A DNA stretch of 64,000 bases from Steinernema hermaphroditum (Eukaryota; Nematoda; Chromadorea; Rhabditida; Steinernematidae), in contig CM059624.1 in the NCBI GenBank assembly GCA_030435675.1, positions 10,688,769-10,752,768 of the forward strand, given 5' to 3'. Made by a program: the position numbers and the translations under genes. The notes under the pieces were generated by a model. That model ran no database searches. It saw only the letters and a list, made by a program, of their open reading frames with translations, and was not told where the DNA came from. Shown here piece after piece: positions 31,985 through 45,946 of the stretch (its first letter is position 1; each line of letters opens with the position of its first letter).

Positions 31985-34781
31985 AATGGCACCGCCTCAA
32001 CCGCTTTGAATTTCTCGACATCGCGAGGAACAATTTACGACTGTTTGGATACGCGAACTCACAGAAAGGGAAGCGCTTTCCTAGCATTCGTTTCGTTTTT
32101 CGCCTTCGATGTCGTCCCACCAGCCCATTCGGGTCTCCACAACGAAGATTCGTCCCGCACTCTACAGTACTTTTCCAACGATAAAGGTACTTTCTACAAC
32201 GTTGTGCTGATCAGAAGTTGTGCAGAGGGCGGTAGTGATAAATCCCGATGATTCAAATGGGATTTACGAGAACATCAGTCCCAAGATGAATGCAGAATCG
32301 AGGGCCGAGCTCCAACCCGACTTCATAAAACAGAGCTCATGGAGCAAGACCTACAGAAAGATATTTCGCGAGACCTCAGAGGGCCCCTACTCGCCAGATT
32401 CGCTTATTTCAGCCAAGGATGGTTACGAAAGGTAGGATAAAGTCTTTGGATTTGGCCGAAAAGTCATCGAGTGAGTGAGTCTTACGTGTTCTGAGAAAAG
32501 AGTCAGAGACGATGAAATGTTTCCAAAAACAACATCATTTCAGAAGCACTCGTGATGGAGAAAGCGTGCAGTATCTGAGGAGAGTGCAAGAGTTCGAAGC
32601 GGAACCTTTAGAACCAACGAACGGCGACCATGACCACCGTTCTCCCACAGTTCTACCGCAAGTGCTTCATCCAGGAACACGATGTAACATTCCAATCGAC
32701 GTCTTACTGTTGTGCTCCAACTTTGCAGACTTCCCTATCCAATCGAAAGTTCGGAAAAGCATCGAGAAGGGTCATTCCCTTCCCGCTCGTCGTCCCCCAA
32801 TGGTCACTGAGTTTCCCGCTGATACCACAAAGTCTCAGCCTTTGAAGCACAAGTACGTTCGCAAGACCCAAAGCACCGGCGGTATCCATCGGAAGATCAG
32901 CCACGAAAAGCCGCATATCAGCACAGAAGGTCTTCTGATGCCCAAGAACGTCGAAACAAACCGGACGCATTCATTTATGGAGAACCAAAACGATGTGATT
33001 CCCGAGGAACCTGCTCACCAGGAGCACTTCTACCGTACACCACAAGACAGTCCCTCACAGGTCTCGGTCATCACTTCAACTGCCAACGTTGGCGACGTGC
33101 GCAAAGCGATGGGGAACTTACAGGTTGTTTTTCAATGTCATAACAGTACACGTTAAGACGCCAAAGATTGATCTCAAGCGCCAAGATGGCGCCAAAGTAC
33201 GCTCTAAAGTCCATGCATTTCAGACACCCCGTGATTTGGTGTTGTTATAGCGCGACCGAAATATTTTTCCTTCTATTTTTGATCGGCTTGGTCAATATTT
33301 GATTAGCACCAGATCGCAAACAAAAACAAAATATAAAAGTGTGCCATTTGTAATTAGCGAAGACATTCGGAGATTCAATCGATTTTGACATTTTGCTGAT
33401 TTGAGAAAACCCGCCTTATTGCATTTGGAATCATGTCCTACCTTACATTGAACAACCGCGTTTCTTACGTAGAAATTCGGTGCCATTGGTGACTCGACCT
33501 TCTTAGGTCAACGATGAGATGCTGAACATAGTCAACAAATTCGTCAAATCGCATTTCGACTCCACCAAAGTGAGAGTCAAAAATGTCACCGAGACCTCGA
33601 TGCCTTTGCAGTATTACTGGAGTAGAATTGTGAACTTATCAGATGGAAATAAGGTATATCGGTATTTTACCCACTTAGGAAGGCGATACCTGGAGCACCT
33701 TTTCAGAACGGATCACTAAAAGTGCAGCAGCTCATGACCCTTTCCACAGATGACACAAACGCGTTGCTGAGGGGGCAGAATGGGTCCTCTTTCCAGAAGT
33801 CAGCTTTGCACAGATCAGAGCTCAGTCCGGAGACTCACATCAGCGACGAAGAGAAGGACCTTCTAGACATAGTGATTAGAAAAATCGAACAGAAAATTCC
33901 ATTGGGTAAGGGCGCCCTTCTCATTCACTAACCACCCTTAAGACTGGCCGGAGCTGTTCTTACTGAAAAGTGCTCATTGCCGCCTTGTCATCCCAAAAGA
34001 GCGTCGAGTCAAGAAGAAGAAGAACACGGATGGCGACACCGAGTTATACAAGAAATTAGAATCAGAATTGGTAGAAGATTACCGTAATTATCAGGTTTCA
34101 ATCACATCTCGTTAAGATTGCGTTGTAGTGGTCGATTTCAGGTAATTTTGGAGCAAATTACAATTGTCGACGATCTGTACACCCGGCTAGCATTCGACAT
34201 AATGCAAGCAGAAGCATACTGGTACGCGGCCAGAGTCATCTCGGGTAAGACAAACATAGAGTGACATGGAACACGTGGGGGCATAGCTCAGTGGCAGAGC
34301 ATTCGACTGCAGATCGAGAGGTCACCGGTTCAAATCCGGTTGCTCCCTATGTTTTTAGTTTTATCGAAAATACCTAATTATTTATTTGTACACAATCAAT
34401 ATCACGTCTTGCTTCTTTTTCGTTTCTTTTGGAAAACTATTTGTTTTATTTTCGTTTTTAGAGTCCGTTCTTCGGTCGAATAACTTCCGAATGGCGCTGC
34501 GTTTCTATGCCGATCTCTTGCAAAAAGCATCTAAGGAGCTCCAGCCGAACGACGCCAGTTTGGCCACCATCTGCGAGAAAACAAGCTTGATTCTGAAGGA
34601 GAGTGGAATTGTGGACGAAGCTGTCCTAGCCAGTTGTCTCCAAGTGGTAGCGGCAGCCGAGAAAGGTACGTCGGCGTAGTATCTAACTCTTTTTCCAAGG
34701 GTTAACTGCCAAACGTTCATTATAGAAGCTTTCAGTGTCCCGAGCACTTTTTCACTTTTGCACTTAGCACACAGCCCCTAG
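31985..34781 (+). CDS. Unrecognised nine-exon protein gene
   Basis: A chain of exons joins cleanly: (5' end unresolved) 31985-32186, 32215-32431, 32544-33123, 33507-33653, 33707-33905, 33943-34094, 34142-34244, 34462-34665, 34726-34781, giving about 550 aa. I do not recognise the family. Exons 1-3 are low-complexity and polar (Ser, Pro, His, charged), e.g. NPDDSNGIYENISPKMN and HKYVRKTQSTGGIHRK. From exon 4 the protein looks helical: VNDEMLNIVNKFVKSHF, SDEEKDLLDIVIRKIEQKI, a Lys run KKKKN, LEQITIVDDLYTRLAFDIMQ, then FRMALRFYADLLQKASKELQ. This suggests a disordered N-terminus and a helical-repeat C-terminal half. No signal peptide or membrane span was seen. The first-exon frame stays open upstream without an ATG, so a further 5' exon is likely; ATGs at 31887 and 31904 are in other frames. 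Intron 7 contains a tRNA-Cys. Confidence 0.6.
34277..34348 (+). tRNA. tRNA-Cys(GCA)
   Basis: A complete 72-nt cloverleaf. The acceptor stem GGGGGCA pairs with TGCTCCC (one G-U), discriminator T. Box A is TAGCTCAGTGGCAGAGC, the anticodon loop ACTGCAG gives GCA, and the T-arm ACCGG-TTCAAAT-CCGGT is perfect. It differs little from the usual nematode tRNA-Cys. It sits in the sense direction inside intron 7 (34245-34461) of the unrecognised gene, and TTTTTAG follows shortly after as a possible Pol III stop. Confidence 0.95.
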
Positions 34782-36354
34782 CTACGTTTGACCTTTGCGC
34801 TGCTCATCCTGTTGGCCTACCCCGGAACAAGGCGTCGGAATGTCGAATTAGATTTTCCGACGTTGCGTCGACGAATGGTGGATTTGACCGAATTAAACAA
34901 AGCTGACAAATCGGGCGTAAAGCCGCTTGACGAATCAGTAGACAAACGAAGATCGGATCTTTGGAATAACCTAAAAATCCAATTGCACTTTTGATTCTCT
35001 AACACCGACTGCATGAATTATTTCCAGTTGCAAATCTGAAAGGACGGCATTTTAGAATTGTTCATCTGAACCTTTCTTGAGACTGCAGGGCGCCTATGTT
35101 TCGGTATTCAAAAGGATGGGAGTCGCTTAAAGAAAACAACGAGGTCAATTAATTATGCTATAAGCTATGGCGCGTGCTGTGTGATATGAGAGGGAAAGAG
35201 ACGAATCGTAAAAAAGCAATTGCAGAATAAATAAGCGGCGGGAAATCAGATCTCTGGAATGACCTTTAAAATCTCATCGCCCTTTTCATGCTTTCCGACC
35301 ATGTACTTGAACTGGAAAAAAGCGCCAAAAATAGTGCACATGGTCTAGAAAAACCAAACATCGGAAGTGTAGTTTCTCGCTTTCAATGACATTTCTTAAA
35401 TGAAGTGTTTGTGGGGCTTTCATGGGGAGTGCAGTCTCTTGATGTTTCAAGATGGACAATGTTATAAATAATCTCCACGTAAGTGATTCATCCTCCGTCT
35501 AGTGGCTATCTTTTTCGCTAAGAATAAAGCATTACCTCAATGCTAAATCGTCATAATACTCGATTGTATAAATATCCTATGCGTAAGTGGCTAAGAATAC
35601 TAATCGTTGTGACATAGCACCTAGAGCTCATGTGTGCATGACCTCAAATATGTATGTGACGTGCATAATTCTTTGATAAAGTATGATAAAGTTCGGGAAA
35701 AAGAACTTGTTTACTATGTGTGACGTATTTTGTGACATAATTTATATCCCGAATCTGCACGGCGCGAGAAGGTCCTTCGAGAGGTCCTTTCTTCGAGAAA
35801 ACGTCGCCCTTAAGTCGCTTTTCTAAAACATCTGCTCTCCTTTAACTATCTAGTGATAAAAAGCGTTCAATTAATCAAGGCTCAAGTAACAATGACTGAG
35901 GCTCCCGGTCTATCTCCAAGTGACTCACGACGGTCTGTGGACGTGGATACGCCTCAAACTCCATTTCATAGATTCCTATTAACGCATTTTTATGCTATGC
36001 GTGTGTCCTATTTTTATTTCCCCCTCGTAAAGTGGCGCTCGAAGTTCCTTGTTTCCAGCGCTGGCTTCCTCCCAAACGGACGTCAAGACGGAACGTCGCC
36101 TTCTTCGCATCAAAGAGAACCTTGCACATTGTCGTCAACGTTGATATTTATTATGCAGCACATAATCTGTTTCCAGCATATGCGTACACAATCATGAGAA
36201 TAAAGTACATGTAAGAGCATAAAATTTTCGCATTTGATTAAGATATCGCATTTTCAATGTAGAATCAATGCACCCAGGATAAGACGTGTATAATAATGGA
36301 GATAATAGGAGGATAAGACAATATTCCGTAGTTTGAATGAGAGCATGTGGTGAT

Positions 36355-36379
36355 GGGGACAGATGGGGGAGGGATGGGG
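36355..36379 (+). other. G-quadruplex motif
   Basis: Four runs of three or more G with loops of 6, 1 and 2 bases (GGGG, GGGGG, GGG, GGGG) on the plus strand. It meets the usual G3+N1-7 rule. Confidence 0.6.
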
Positions 36380-36599
36380 AGGAGGAAAGGAACCCTTCGC
36401 GATGGAACACGGTACTCGGTTGCCATTTCAGTGTTGGCAGTGGTTTGCTGGGATCGAGAGACAGAGAAACATTCCGGTTCCATCAGTAAAAATCTGCACA
36501 GACTCTGAGACGATCTTGACTGAACCGTTTTCCACCGAAGAACTCTGTTGAAAGACAAGTGCGGGAACAGGGGTCTACGCGATTTCTATTGTCCGAAAG

Positions 36600-36615
36600 G
36601 AGAGAGAGAGAGAGA
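36600..36615 (+). repeat. (GA)n microsatellite
   Basis: An eight-unit GA run within a generally purine-rich plus strand (36.3-37.3 kb). Confidence 0.7.
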
Positions 36616-37439
36616 AAAGAGAATCTTGGTCACTTCGTATTGGGACAAAATTTACAGAATTTTACAAAAAAAATACCGGTGATCTGTTATACCAAAAGGA
36701 GCTTCGAGAGAATTCGATTAGATTGGTTTGTGGCAATTAGGTCCGAGGGAGAGGAGAGCGTTTTGGAGAGTTTTGGAAATACCGGTAGTCGTGAGACATG
36801 GTTTGCAGGGCCCGTCGTTCCACCAGGACTTGACCTCGAGCAGGAATTACAGGAAAGAGAGAAGAGATACGTACACGTTTACAGAGAATTTACGGAAAGA
36901 GGCTTGGAGGTCAAGGAGCTACCCGTTGTGCACGGCGAACGAAGGGCCAGAGGGGGAACTGCAATCGGATGTCAGACGAATCGAGAGAAGAAGAACGGAC
37001 ATAATAACCGTGAAAGACCTTCCAGGGTAGTGGGTCAAAAAACAAGGAGAACGGGATGGCTGAAAGATCGGTAGTGCTCAACGTGTGTGTGTGCTCGAAT
37101 GGATAGGCACAGAACTTCGCGAGTTCGGCCGCATCGTGAAAGTACTCGGGTGTTGAAAGGAGTTACGGTACCAGACAAATTGCGCACTATAGAGGAAAGT
37201 TACAAAAGGGGAGGGGAAAGAGGAGATATTGCACCAGAAAGTCACCACAGTACACAAGCTGAAGAATTCGAAGAAGTTTTGGAAGAACCTGAGAGAAGAG
37301 TGTCCATCTCGTAGCGTGTAGAGTGAAAAGTACCCAGAGAGAGAGAATTTTGAAGAACCAGTGTGCGTTGTGGTTTTGTCGTCTGGTTAACACCCAATGA
37401 TGACGTTTTGAGAGCGACTTGGAACGAGCGATCCGTGAC

Positions 37440-38690
37440 GGAGCCGAAATTGCTTGACTCGGACTGTGGTGGTAACAAGTGGGGTTCTGGTGCTCAGCGG
37501 GAGGCCAAGAACGCGTTCCATGGCGGTGTCTGCGACGGATCTGAAGCCGGACGGTGAACCTGAAGCCGGCGAATCTCGTACTTACGTTAGGAAATCGCCG
37601 AAAGGGCGCCGAAAGGGCGCCGAGAGGGCGCCGAAGCGCGGCTTCCACGGCGGTCCGTGAAGCTTCGAGAAGTCTGAAATGTCGTACAGTAAGTAGCAGA
37701 AGTGGTTGCGGGAATGTCAGAACGGGTCGCCAACAAACAAACGACATAAGCGACAACGGCTACAGTGTGACCGGGGAGAGTGTTACGGCACGCGGTGGCA
37801 ACATCGGAAGACGCGCAGACTCTACAAAACGAGATCTGCCGACTGATAGGAAGGGGACTGGAGTCCAGAGGGCGAAATCCGACGAGATAAGGAGGAGGAA
37901 GTTCTGCAGAAAAAGGACATGGATGTGGGAGGGTCTGCAGCGTTTTTGGATCACATGTGTGTACCGTCTGCAGGATCCTTTTTGGTGGCAGTTGGAGGAC
38001 CAAAAACCAATCGGTCACTCCGGAGCACCGATAAAGGGGGCAGTTGCATAAGAAAGAGAAATAGCGCATAAAGGGTGGCGGCGTAAGGTCGCGGATCGCA
38101 ACATCGCAGTCACCTCGCGACCGGCCGGCTGGCTGCTGGTCACTCGACGACGACGACGTATACGACGCGAGATCCTTCGCGGCGGCGGCGAGCACGCTCC
38201 CCGAGGCCATTAGGCGACCACATCCCGACGACCATCCACCGCCGACGCCGAGCGGCGGCGGCCACCCTGAAGCGTTTCTATCGATTAAAATTCGGGGCGG
38301 AGTCGGGAGGCCGGGTTGGCGCCGTGCCAGCGACGACGACGACGATAACTGCCAGAGGCGCCGCATTCCTCGCGGAGACGTCGGGACGCGCGACGGGACG
38401 CGTCGACTATACGATTATTGACAGCTGCAGGCGGCGGCGATGGCGCGCGTGGGGGCGAGGGGACGACGAGAGTGCGACGACGTGCGGCCGGCTGGACCGG
38501 ACTGGCGACGACTGCGTCGACGCGGGGCGCCGCGAGGGGCGAAAGGGAAAGTGGGGACGGCCGCCCATCGGAGATGCGAAGAGCGCCCTCCCCGCGTCCC
38601 AAAATAAGGGTCGGTTTTCGGCCGGCCGAAACAGGTTGGTGCGTTGACGCACGCGTGAGGGATTTCGCCAGCGCAGGACCTACAAGACAT
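37440..38690. other. CpG-rich block without a supportable gene
   Basis: This stretch is clearly richer in G+C and CpG than its flanks and contains repeated CGA/ACG triplets (near 38145-38155 and 38331-38343), an 11-bp tandem repeat at 37596-37638 and a restriction-site-like CGCGACGGGACGCGTCG segment near 38388. Open frames overlap on both strands, which reflects lack of A/T-rich stops rather than coding. It may be a promoter or non-coding RNA locus; this is inference. Confidence 0.4.
37596..37638 (+). repeat. 11-bp tandem repeat
   Basis: The unit CGCCGAAAGGG is repeated about 3.7 times (third copy CGCCGAGAGGG, then a partial copy). Confidence 0.75.
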
Positions 38691-39765
38691 CAACGATCGG
38701 TTTCCGGAGCCCGGACCCTCGGACACTGGTCTGTGGTTACGAATGATGAGGGTTTTAAGGGCCGAAAAGGGGCGGAGGTTGGAATATCCGCGAATTCCAG
38801 GAAGGGACATTAGATGGGCCGGACTATAGGGTGTCTCTGATTTGTGATCAATTCAAGAGCACGAATGTAGGGCAGTGGAGGGTCAGTGCAGGACATTGGG
38901 ATACGGTGGCTTTTGCACTGTCTCTGAACGAAGTATACGTTCATCCAGAGCTGTTCTTAAACTAGGGTATTATAAGTACATGTTCAGGAAAGGGACCTTA
39001 GGTGTATACGGTAAAGCCGTAGTCCGAGGATGTTTCGACGAGCAGAACATACGGTTTCCTTTCAGGACGGTTGGAAAAGAGGAATACGGTAGAACCTCGT
39101 CTCTAAAGTGTTGTGAAGATTTCGAAAGAAGAACGGCCTAGAAGAGGACTCTAACCTGTCACATAACATGACAGGACAGCACAGTTGCGAGAAGTGGAAA
39201 ACAGAAAGTGCGCTGTCCAGAGGAATTCGCTAGGACTTCTGTCCTTTCCCTGTCCAAGTCCACTTAATGCGTTTTTGTGGACACCAAAATAGCCCTAGAG
39301 TGCGCGGTCCAAGGCAGGACCATGAGTAAAAAACAAAAGGACACGTCGGTGAACGCAGGACGACCCTCCCAATTTCGTCAGATGTCGAAATTCAACACTC
39401 TTACCGTAACCTTTTCGGACACCGGCGTCACAACACCGCTTCCAAAGAACCAAACACCGCCTGTTGACGACACGCGGTCCCAACGCGTAAACCGAACGTA
39501 ACTCGGTGATCCACGGAGGACAACAATGAAATTTGTTTTCGCCTGCGGCACCGAATCACGCGACCGACGGCGCCGTCGACGGAATCGCGACGTCTGCGTC
39601 GGCATCGGAGCCCGCGGGGAAAACAACACAAGAGAGACGCGCACCCACGAAGAACGCCGCCGTCAACAACAACAAACAAGCCCGGACAGCGATTGTGGGG
39701 ACTGAAGACGGGGCAGCAGACAGGGCGGTTTTTGTTCCTTGGTTCCTTTTGGGGGACCAAAGTGA

Positions 39766-39793
39766 GGGGCTGAAAGGGTGGAGGGGGTGGGGA
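39766..39793 (+). other. G-quadruplex motif
   Basis: Runs GGGG, GGG, GGGGG, GGGG with loops of 6, 4 and 1 bases on the plus strand. Confidence 0.6.
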
Positions 39794-42700
39794 GTTGAAC
39801 AGAGGGTGAAGGGGAGGGCAGGTAAACGCCCGAGTAAATGTTCAAAATTCTAATATTCGCCTATGGAAAGGAAGACGGTAAATGGCGGCACACTAAGATT
39901 TGAAGACATTGGTTACAAGCAGAGTTGTTGGGTTTTCGTGACCCGAACTTTCGGGACAACTCTGGTTATAAGATAGTGAACATGCTTTTGAAAATTAGAA
40001 AAGACGGCCCAGATAGTGGCCAAATGGGTGAATTTGAAACGTCAGACGCTAGCATCCTCTGTAACACGGTGAAGTTCTCTGCGACCAACGAGCCTGCACT
40101 TATAGTCTAACCTGAGTCACCATCTCCTATTGTTGACATGAATCATTGTCGACTCCTACCGCCCTTAAACTGTCGCCATTATTTGACCACCCTTCAAAAA
40201 TCAGAAACATCACCGTCATACCATATGAGTCACCGTGCCACCCACAGCATTTCCGCCCTTCGGCGAACAGCTTAGTGATCCCCCCGACGCGGCTCATTTC
40301 CGGCCTAAACACATCTGTCTCTGGAGGCGCTATCCGCTTAACCGTCTGATCTCGTATGCATAAATATGCTCTCATTAATGAATGATGAATCGCCGCGGAA
40401 ATCGAAAGGAATTCATCAATTTCTGAAGAAGGAAACGTCGTCGGACCGGAGTTTAAGTGTAGTGCGCAGAGAACGAACGTCGGAATTTTCGGTAAAAAAA
40501 ATTATTCATTCGCAGAAGAAGTGCAAATAGAGATCAAAGGCGATGGGGAAGAGATTAGGGTCGATGGGGAAGAGATTAGGGAAGCCATGCTCGGAAGGTC
40601 ATTTCCTGTCCGAATTCCCAGTGCTTTCGAGAAAGTGACGGAAAAAGGAGGCCGTGCCGGGAGGGCAGAGTACGCACACTCTGTTCCCAGAATTAGGAGT
40701 CCACAAGCGTCGAGTGGACCTCGTCTGAAACCCTGGAGGTGCCACCCTAAAGTTCAAATCGGCTTATGCGGGGCGAATTCGTCCGTTCCCAATCGCGCTA
40801 AAGTGCAAAACGAAGCGGAAGAGAGAAAAAAGGAACCGTCTGATGGGTCTCTCTGCACTTTTTAGGGGAGCACGGAGTGTAGGCTGAGCGAGTCTTCTTT
40901 GTTAAATTTAGATAGGGCACATAAATTCGGCACTTTGAGGGGAGCGACGCGAAGAACTCTTGTATTGTTTATTCTCGCATATGAAAGTCCTCGTGGACTC
41001 GAGGATTCTGTGAATCAGAAGTGTTTTGCTGACAGAAAAAAAAACAAAAATAACATAAGAGAATCGCCCTTAGAGGACGAGGTCGGACGACCTTTTAGAA
41101 TCGAGTTGGAGCAGCCTGAAACGATGTTGTGATCTCGTGGTTTTTGAAGTCTTCCGAGGCTGTTGCTAAGTGCAGAAGCCAGTGTATGTGTCCATGGCAA
41201 AAGTGTCAAATGAAATGTTTCTTCGTACGTAGCGTGATGCCACGAAAGCAAACAAGTTGATGATGAATCTCCATGTTCGCTGATGATCTCAAAGAGCTCA
41301 CTGAACATTGATGTTGCCAAGGGTCACATCTGGAAGCTATTTTGGGGCTAGAAACTGTTGATGGGTGCACTTAGGAGGGACAGAGATCAAAAAATTGATG
41401 ATGCACTTTGTGATTTGAGCGGAGATGCTTGTACTAACAAATGGAATATGTTCCGCCTGTTTGATTCGATGGGAAGTGCAGAAATGTTACGGTAATGTAA
41501 GTTAACTTTCCAAGGTTAATAACTGGTCTTTGTGTTTTAATTTAGACGTCTCCTTCAGTTTCCGAACTACTTCATTGATGTGTTTTCGTTATGTTTACAC
41601 CACATTCATCGATCGTATAGTAAACACCGGAAACGTTTGTAATTTCATTACACTCTGCAGCATTCCGAGAACAAAAGCATAACGCGAGGGAAGCCGCCTG
41701 CCTCAAAAACACGTTCCATCGAGAACACCTCCCGCCACCCATTACACTCCTGGATCCCGACGAGATTCGAATGTCGCCAATTTTTGTCCTATTCCGATGG
41801 GAAAATACAGCAAAGACCAACGTATTTCACTTTGATATTTTTAGCCAAAGAGAGAGCATGTGTGCAAAACAAGCGCTCATCTGGCACGAGGCCAGAAGAC
41901 GAGAATTTGTGGTTCGCGGGAAAAGCGCGCGTCGAGGACCCGCGGGAGGACTCAAGGGGAGACGGGCAAGAGTGGTTATCAACGAGGACCAACCATCACC
42001 ATCGATTTCGGCGCCGTTTCCACACCAGAACACAAAATATTTCGCTCCTCCAGAATTTTGTAAACATCGGCATGGAGAAAGGTCAGATGAGTCAGTTTTG
42101 AGCAGCCTCTTGATGAAGTGCTTGTCGAGAGAGGCCGAGCCTTTGAAGCCTATAGACGAAGAACTCGAGAAGCCCTTCCTCCCACGTGATGGGTCATAGT
42201 GCGAAGAGTTCATCAGCGAACGTCATTCAGGATCCGTCATTCACAGAAACTAGTTCGCCGAAAATAATAAAGTCGAGATCCTATATTTTTCGTTTCCAAA
42301 AAATGGCTTCATAATGAGGTCTCCGCGAGTAGGATAATTATAGGGAACGCGAGAAAAACCGTAGGAGACGTCATTTTCTGAAGAAAATGGGGAGCTATAA
42401 CCTTAAAATAATGTTATTGCAATTATGGATTCGGGGCAAAGGGATCGGGATGGCGGCAGTTTAATGGTAAAGAGACCAAAACTGGCCTAGGACATCTCAT
42501 TTTTTGCAGAAAATTTTTGGGATTGCAAACATGCGCTTAGCTCTGAAGAAGCTTTGCCTCTGGATTTATGTGGATCCGAGTGGATATATCTATCTTTTCC
42601 CCTAAAACTAATGAAAATGTAATTCTCGTTTTTGCAAGAGTGGATCATCTGCCTTTGCCTTGCAAAAAAATCCGCGTTCCGTGCCTTTAGGAAAACGCCA

Positions 42701-45700
42701 TTAGGCCCCGTTCTTTCCGTGCAATTGGACCCTTTTTACATAATTGAACAATCCGTCTTCGCAGCAAAGAGCACGTGCACTCGGCGACGTTTCGCGGGGC
42801 CTAAAGCGAGAGATCGCCCACCCCTAGAGATTCTCTATACGCCACGAAAAGTGACGCAGATCTGGAAAAGCGTCGGCGAAAAGAAGCGATGTTGCGATGC
42901 GAAACGGGTTACGCACTCCCACCCGCTGACGTAATCGACTCGGCTGGAGAGGAGTGCAGCTCTCGGGGAGAACACTGCAGGGAATGGGGCGGAAAAGCGC
43001 AGGAAAAGGACGACAAGGTCAAAGAACGCGTAGAAATCGAGCGCAGAGTCACAAGACCTTCGGCTGGAACCGGTTCGAAATGTTGCGACGAACGGACAAA
43101 AGCGTTTCGAAGATGAACAAACAGAAGACGCCATTTTCGAAGAGAACGTTTGAGGAATGAAGGCGGCGACGTCCAAACGAGTCACGTCACCGATTCCGAC
43201 GAATTCCAAATTTAAACGGTTGGCCGCACCGATTGGTCTCAGCAAACAGCCCTAACGTCTTCGACGTCATCTTCTTCTAGACGGAGCTAGCCTCGGGCGT
43301 CTTGTGTTATTTACGCCCGAAATGGCGGAAGATTTCAACATTGCCCTTTTCTCGCTTTTCGGCGAATAAAAACAATGGCGAAATAGGGATTCGAGGATCG
43401 GAGAACGGCGTTCCGCTCGTGACTCATCGATGTTTGGTCCGCAAATGGCAATTAGTTGTTTTCTACGAACGCAGACGGGCCGCCAACTGATTCATCGAGG
43501 AACGAAAAACAGAAAAGGAAACAGGAAGAAGACGCTGTTTACCGTTTAGGTGTTAGGTGACCAAAGAGTTCGTATGGAAAGGAACTTCCTTGTGGGAAAA
43601 TTCATAAGCAACGTCAAGACCACTGTTCTTGTTATATGATAATAACAAGTGTGCCTTGTTTATGACAACAACATGGTCATCCAATGAAAGATCACTTCCA
43701 AAATCCCAAAATTTCGTTGTATTTCATTTTAAGAAGTTCGTATTTTAGGTACGTAGGATACAAAAGTTATCAGGTTCATAGCCACTATTCGGAGCATAAA
43801 GACGTCTTATCATAAGTTAGTGAACATCGCACGTACACATCGCCGAGTACTAATTTCGGAGTGAATGTTTGCATTCCACAGTCGGTGGGATCAAAGAGCG
43901 TTTCCAAAGAATGTGATTCAAAATGAGACCACGCGCGTCCGAACACGAGTTATCACGCGGCGCTGGAAACGATCCCTTGACGATCCAAGTCCGCCAAACG
44001 ATCAGTTAAAGTCCAGAAAAAGTCACAAGCAGGTCAGCTGTTCACCTCCAAGTGACCTCTAGAACAAATCCTGCTGAATATTCAACGTACTCAGCCGACG
44101 GAAATCGCAAATCCACTTCCGTGTTTGCACAAAAGTTGCGGGCAAATCGTCGCGATTAGTGGCGATCGACGATGAGGCGAGTGGCCGGCAGCCGACGGCA
44201 ATGGCAGAGATGGTCACGTGCCGGTCAGTACCGAGCGCGCAAGGTGACCTCGCGCCAGCCAACACCGCGCCGCCGACAGATCATCTTCGCATATCTGCCC
44301 GCGTTTTTTGGATGCCGATTTTTTGGAAGTGCCCGACACGCCCGAGCACAAGTTGTTAGCGCTTTTTGGGAATTAGACGGTGCCAGGGATCGGAGCGGTT
44401 TGCAGGATGCTGGCCAGCTGGTCAGGAATTGGGAAATTGAGGGAAGATTGGCTAATGGGAAGGTGCACCAGAAGGGTGCAATTTGCGGAAGCATCAATTA
44501 AAGGGCTTGTAGATATTGTGCATTCATTGAGGAACCAATTATATAGAAGGTACTCCTAATGCGGGAGTCGATATTTGTGCAAATTGCTTAAATGGCTTAA
44601 TTCTTGAGATAAAGGCTAGAGGTGGGCCGTCGTGCTGAACCGAACAAGTTTTGATGCCTTCCTTTATATTTCAGAACTCCTCTTTGAAAGTATAACCTCA
44701 AAAAAGACATCCCTGTAAACGACCATCTTTTCAGGTCTATTTGTTATTGCGTTTTCAATTTTTTCAGGACATATCGAACCGCAATAGATCACTCGCCGGA
44801 ACTCCCCAACGTATCCGAAGAATGCTCTTTGGCATTGTTTTTGCACGATCGGGGACTCCCACTCGCTCTGCCAACAACTGTCTTGTTTGGGCCAGTCGAG
44901 AGAAATGTCAGCGGAGCACACAAACAAACAAGAGAGAAAAAGACAAAAAAAGCAATCGGATGAGGTGGTTATAGGGACGTTTTTTTTGTCGATTTGCCAA
45001 TGTCCGAAGATCTATGTTAAACATTGACTTAACCTTCCGAGGAAGTGATGTACTTTGAGTAAATAGTCGAGCAGTTAAACGCGAGACGTAAAAACACCGA
45101 AAGTGCGCAGCCCTAGCCTCGTTCACCCAGAAATGACTCAAAGTGAACGCTTATCGAGGTCATGTCCACACGTGCCGGGCTGGAGAACGCCGTGACGCAA
45201 GCGCCGTTTTGTGTCCGTTACGAGGACGCGAAACTCATTTTCCCAGCGAACGATACCTCACGACTCCGACGGACTCTGCACCTCATCGTCTGCGTCATCG
45301 CGAACAATGAATGCGAAATGGGGCTGCAGAGAACGAGCATTTTGAGTGAGCGCTAAGTGTCGTGACGCAATAACATGCGATTGTAACCGACGATGGGGTC
45401 GTTTTGGCGGTGACCTGAAGGAGCCAAGGAGCTTTGCAGTTAATGAAAAATGCGGAAAATTATAATAGTTATGCACAGAACGGTAACAATAGAAAGATCC
45501 AGAGAAAGGAAGAAACGATTTGACTAATGCAAAGGTCTCGTGGCATTTTGATGGTGAATGTCTTTTGGTCCACCTTATGTCTACATAATCAAGCCAGAAA
45601 TGAAATGTTAAAACTCAAAAATTTGCTTTCTCAGTGTTTCAAGAAGCAATAAGAACCAATAGTGACCGACTACTTCTAGTTGATTTTAAAAACATTCTAT

Positions 45701-45946
45701 GTCAGTGACACGTAATAGTCCTTGAAGTATTGGCGGGATAGGTTCCCCTTCGTGTCCCTATTTGTTGCGTTTTGTGTGCCTCATGCGGACAGAAGCCAAA
45801 GGACTCATAGGTACGCCCTCATAGGTTTATAAACTATAGGACACGAACGCTAGGGTGCTAAGGAATCACGGTGAAAAATCCTGTCAAATCACAGCGGTGG
45901 GGTACCGGGGATGAAGTGAAAATCATGATCGGAGCGATTGGCAACG

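Noticed and set aside
36559..37074. 171-codon plus-strand ORF
   Set aside because: Purine-rich, Arg/Glu/Lys low-complexity reading that follows from the GA-rich strand; a second long frame overlaps it, and there are no splice partners or recognisable motifs.
37587..38813. Several 100-260 codon ORFs on both strands
   Set aside because: They overlap each other in most frames in CpG-rich DNA where stop codons are rare; Arg/Pro/Ser/Ala composition without domains.
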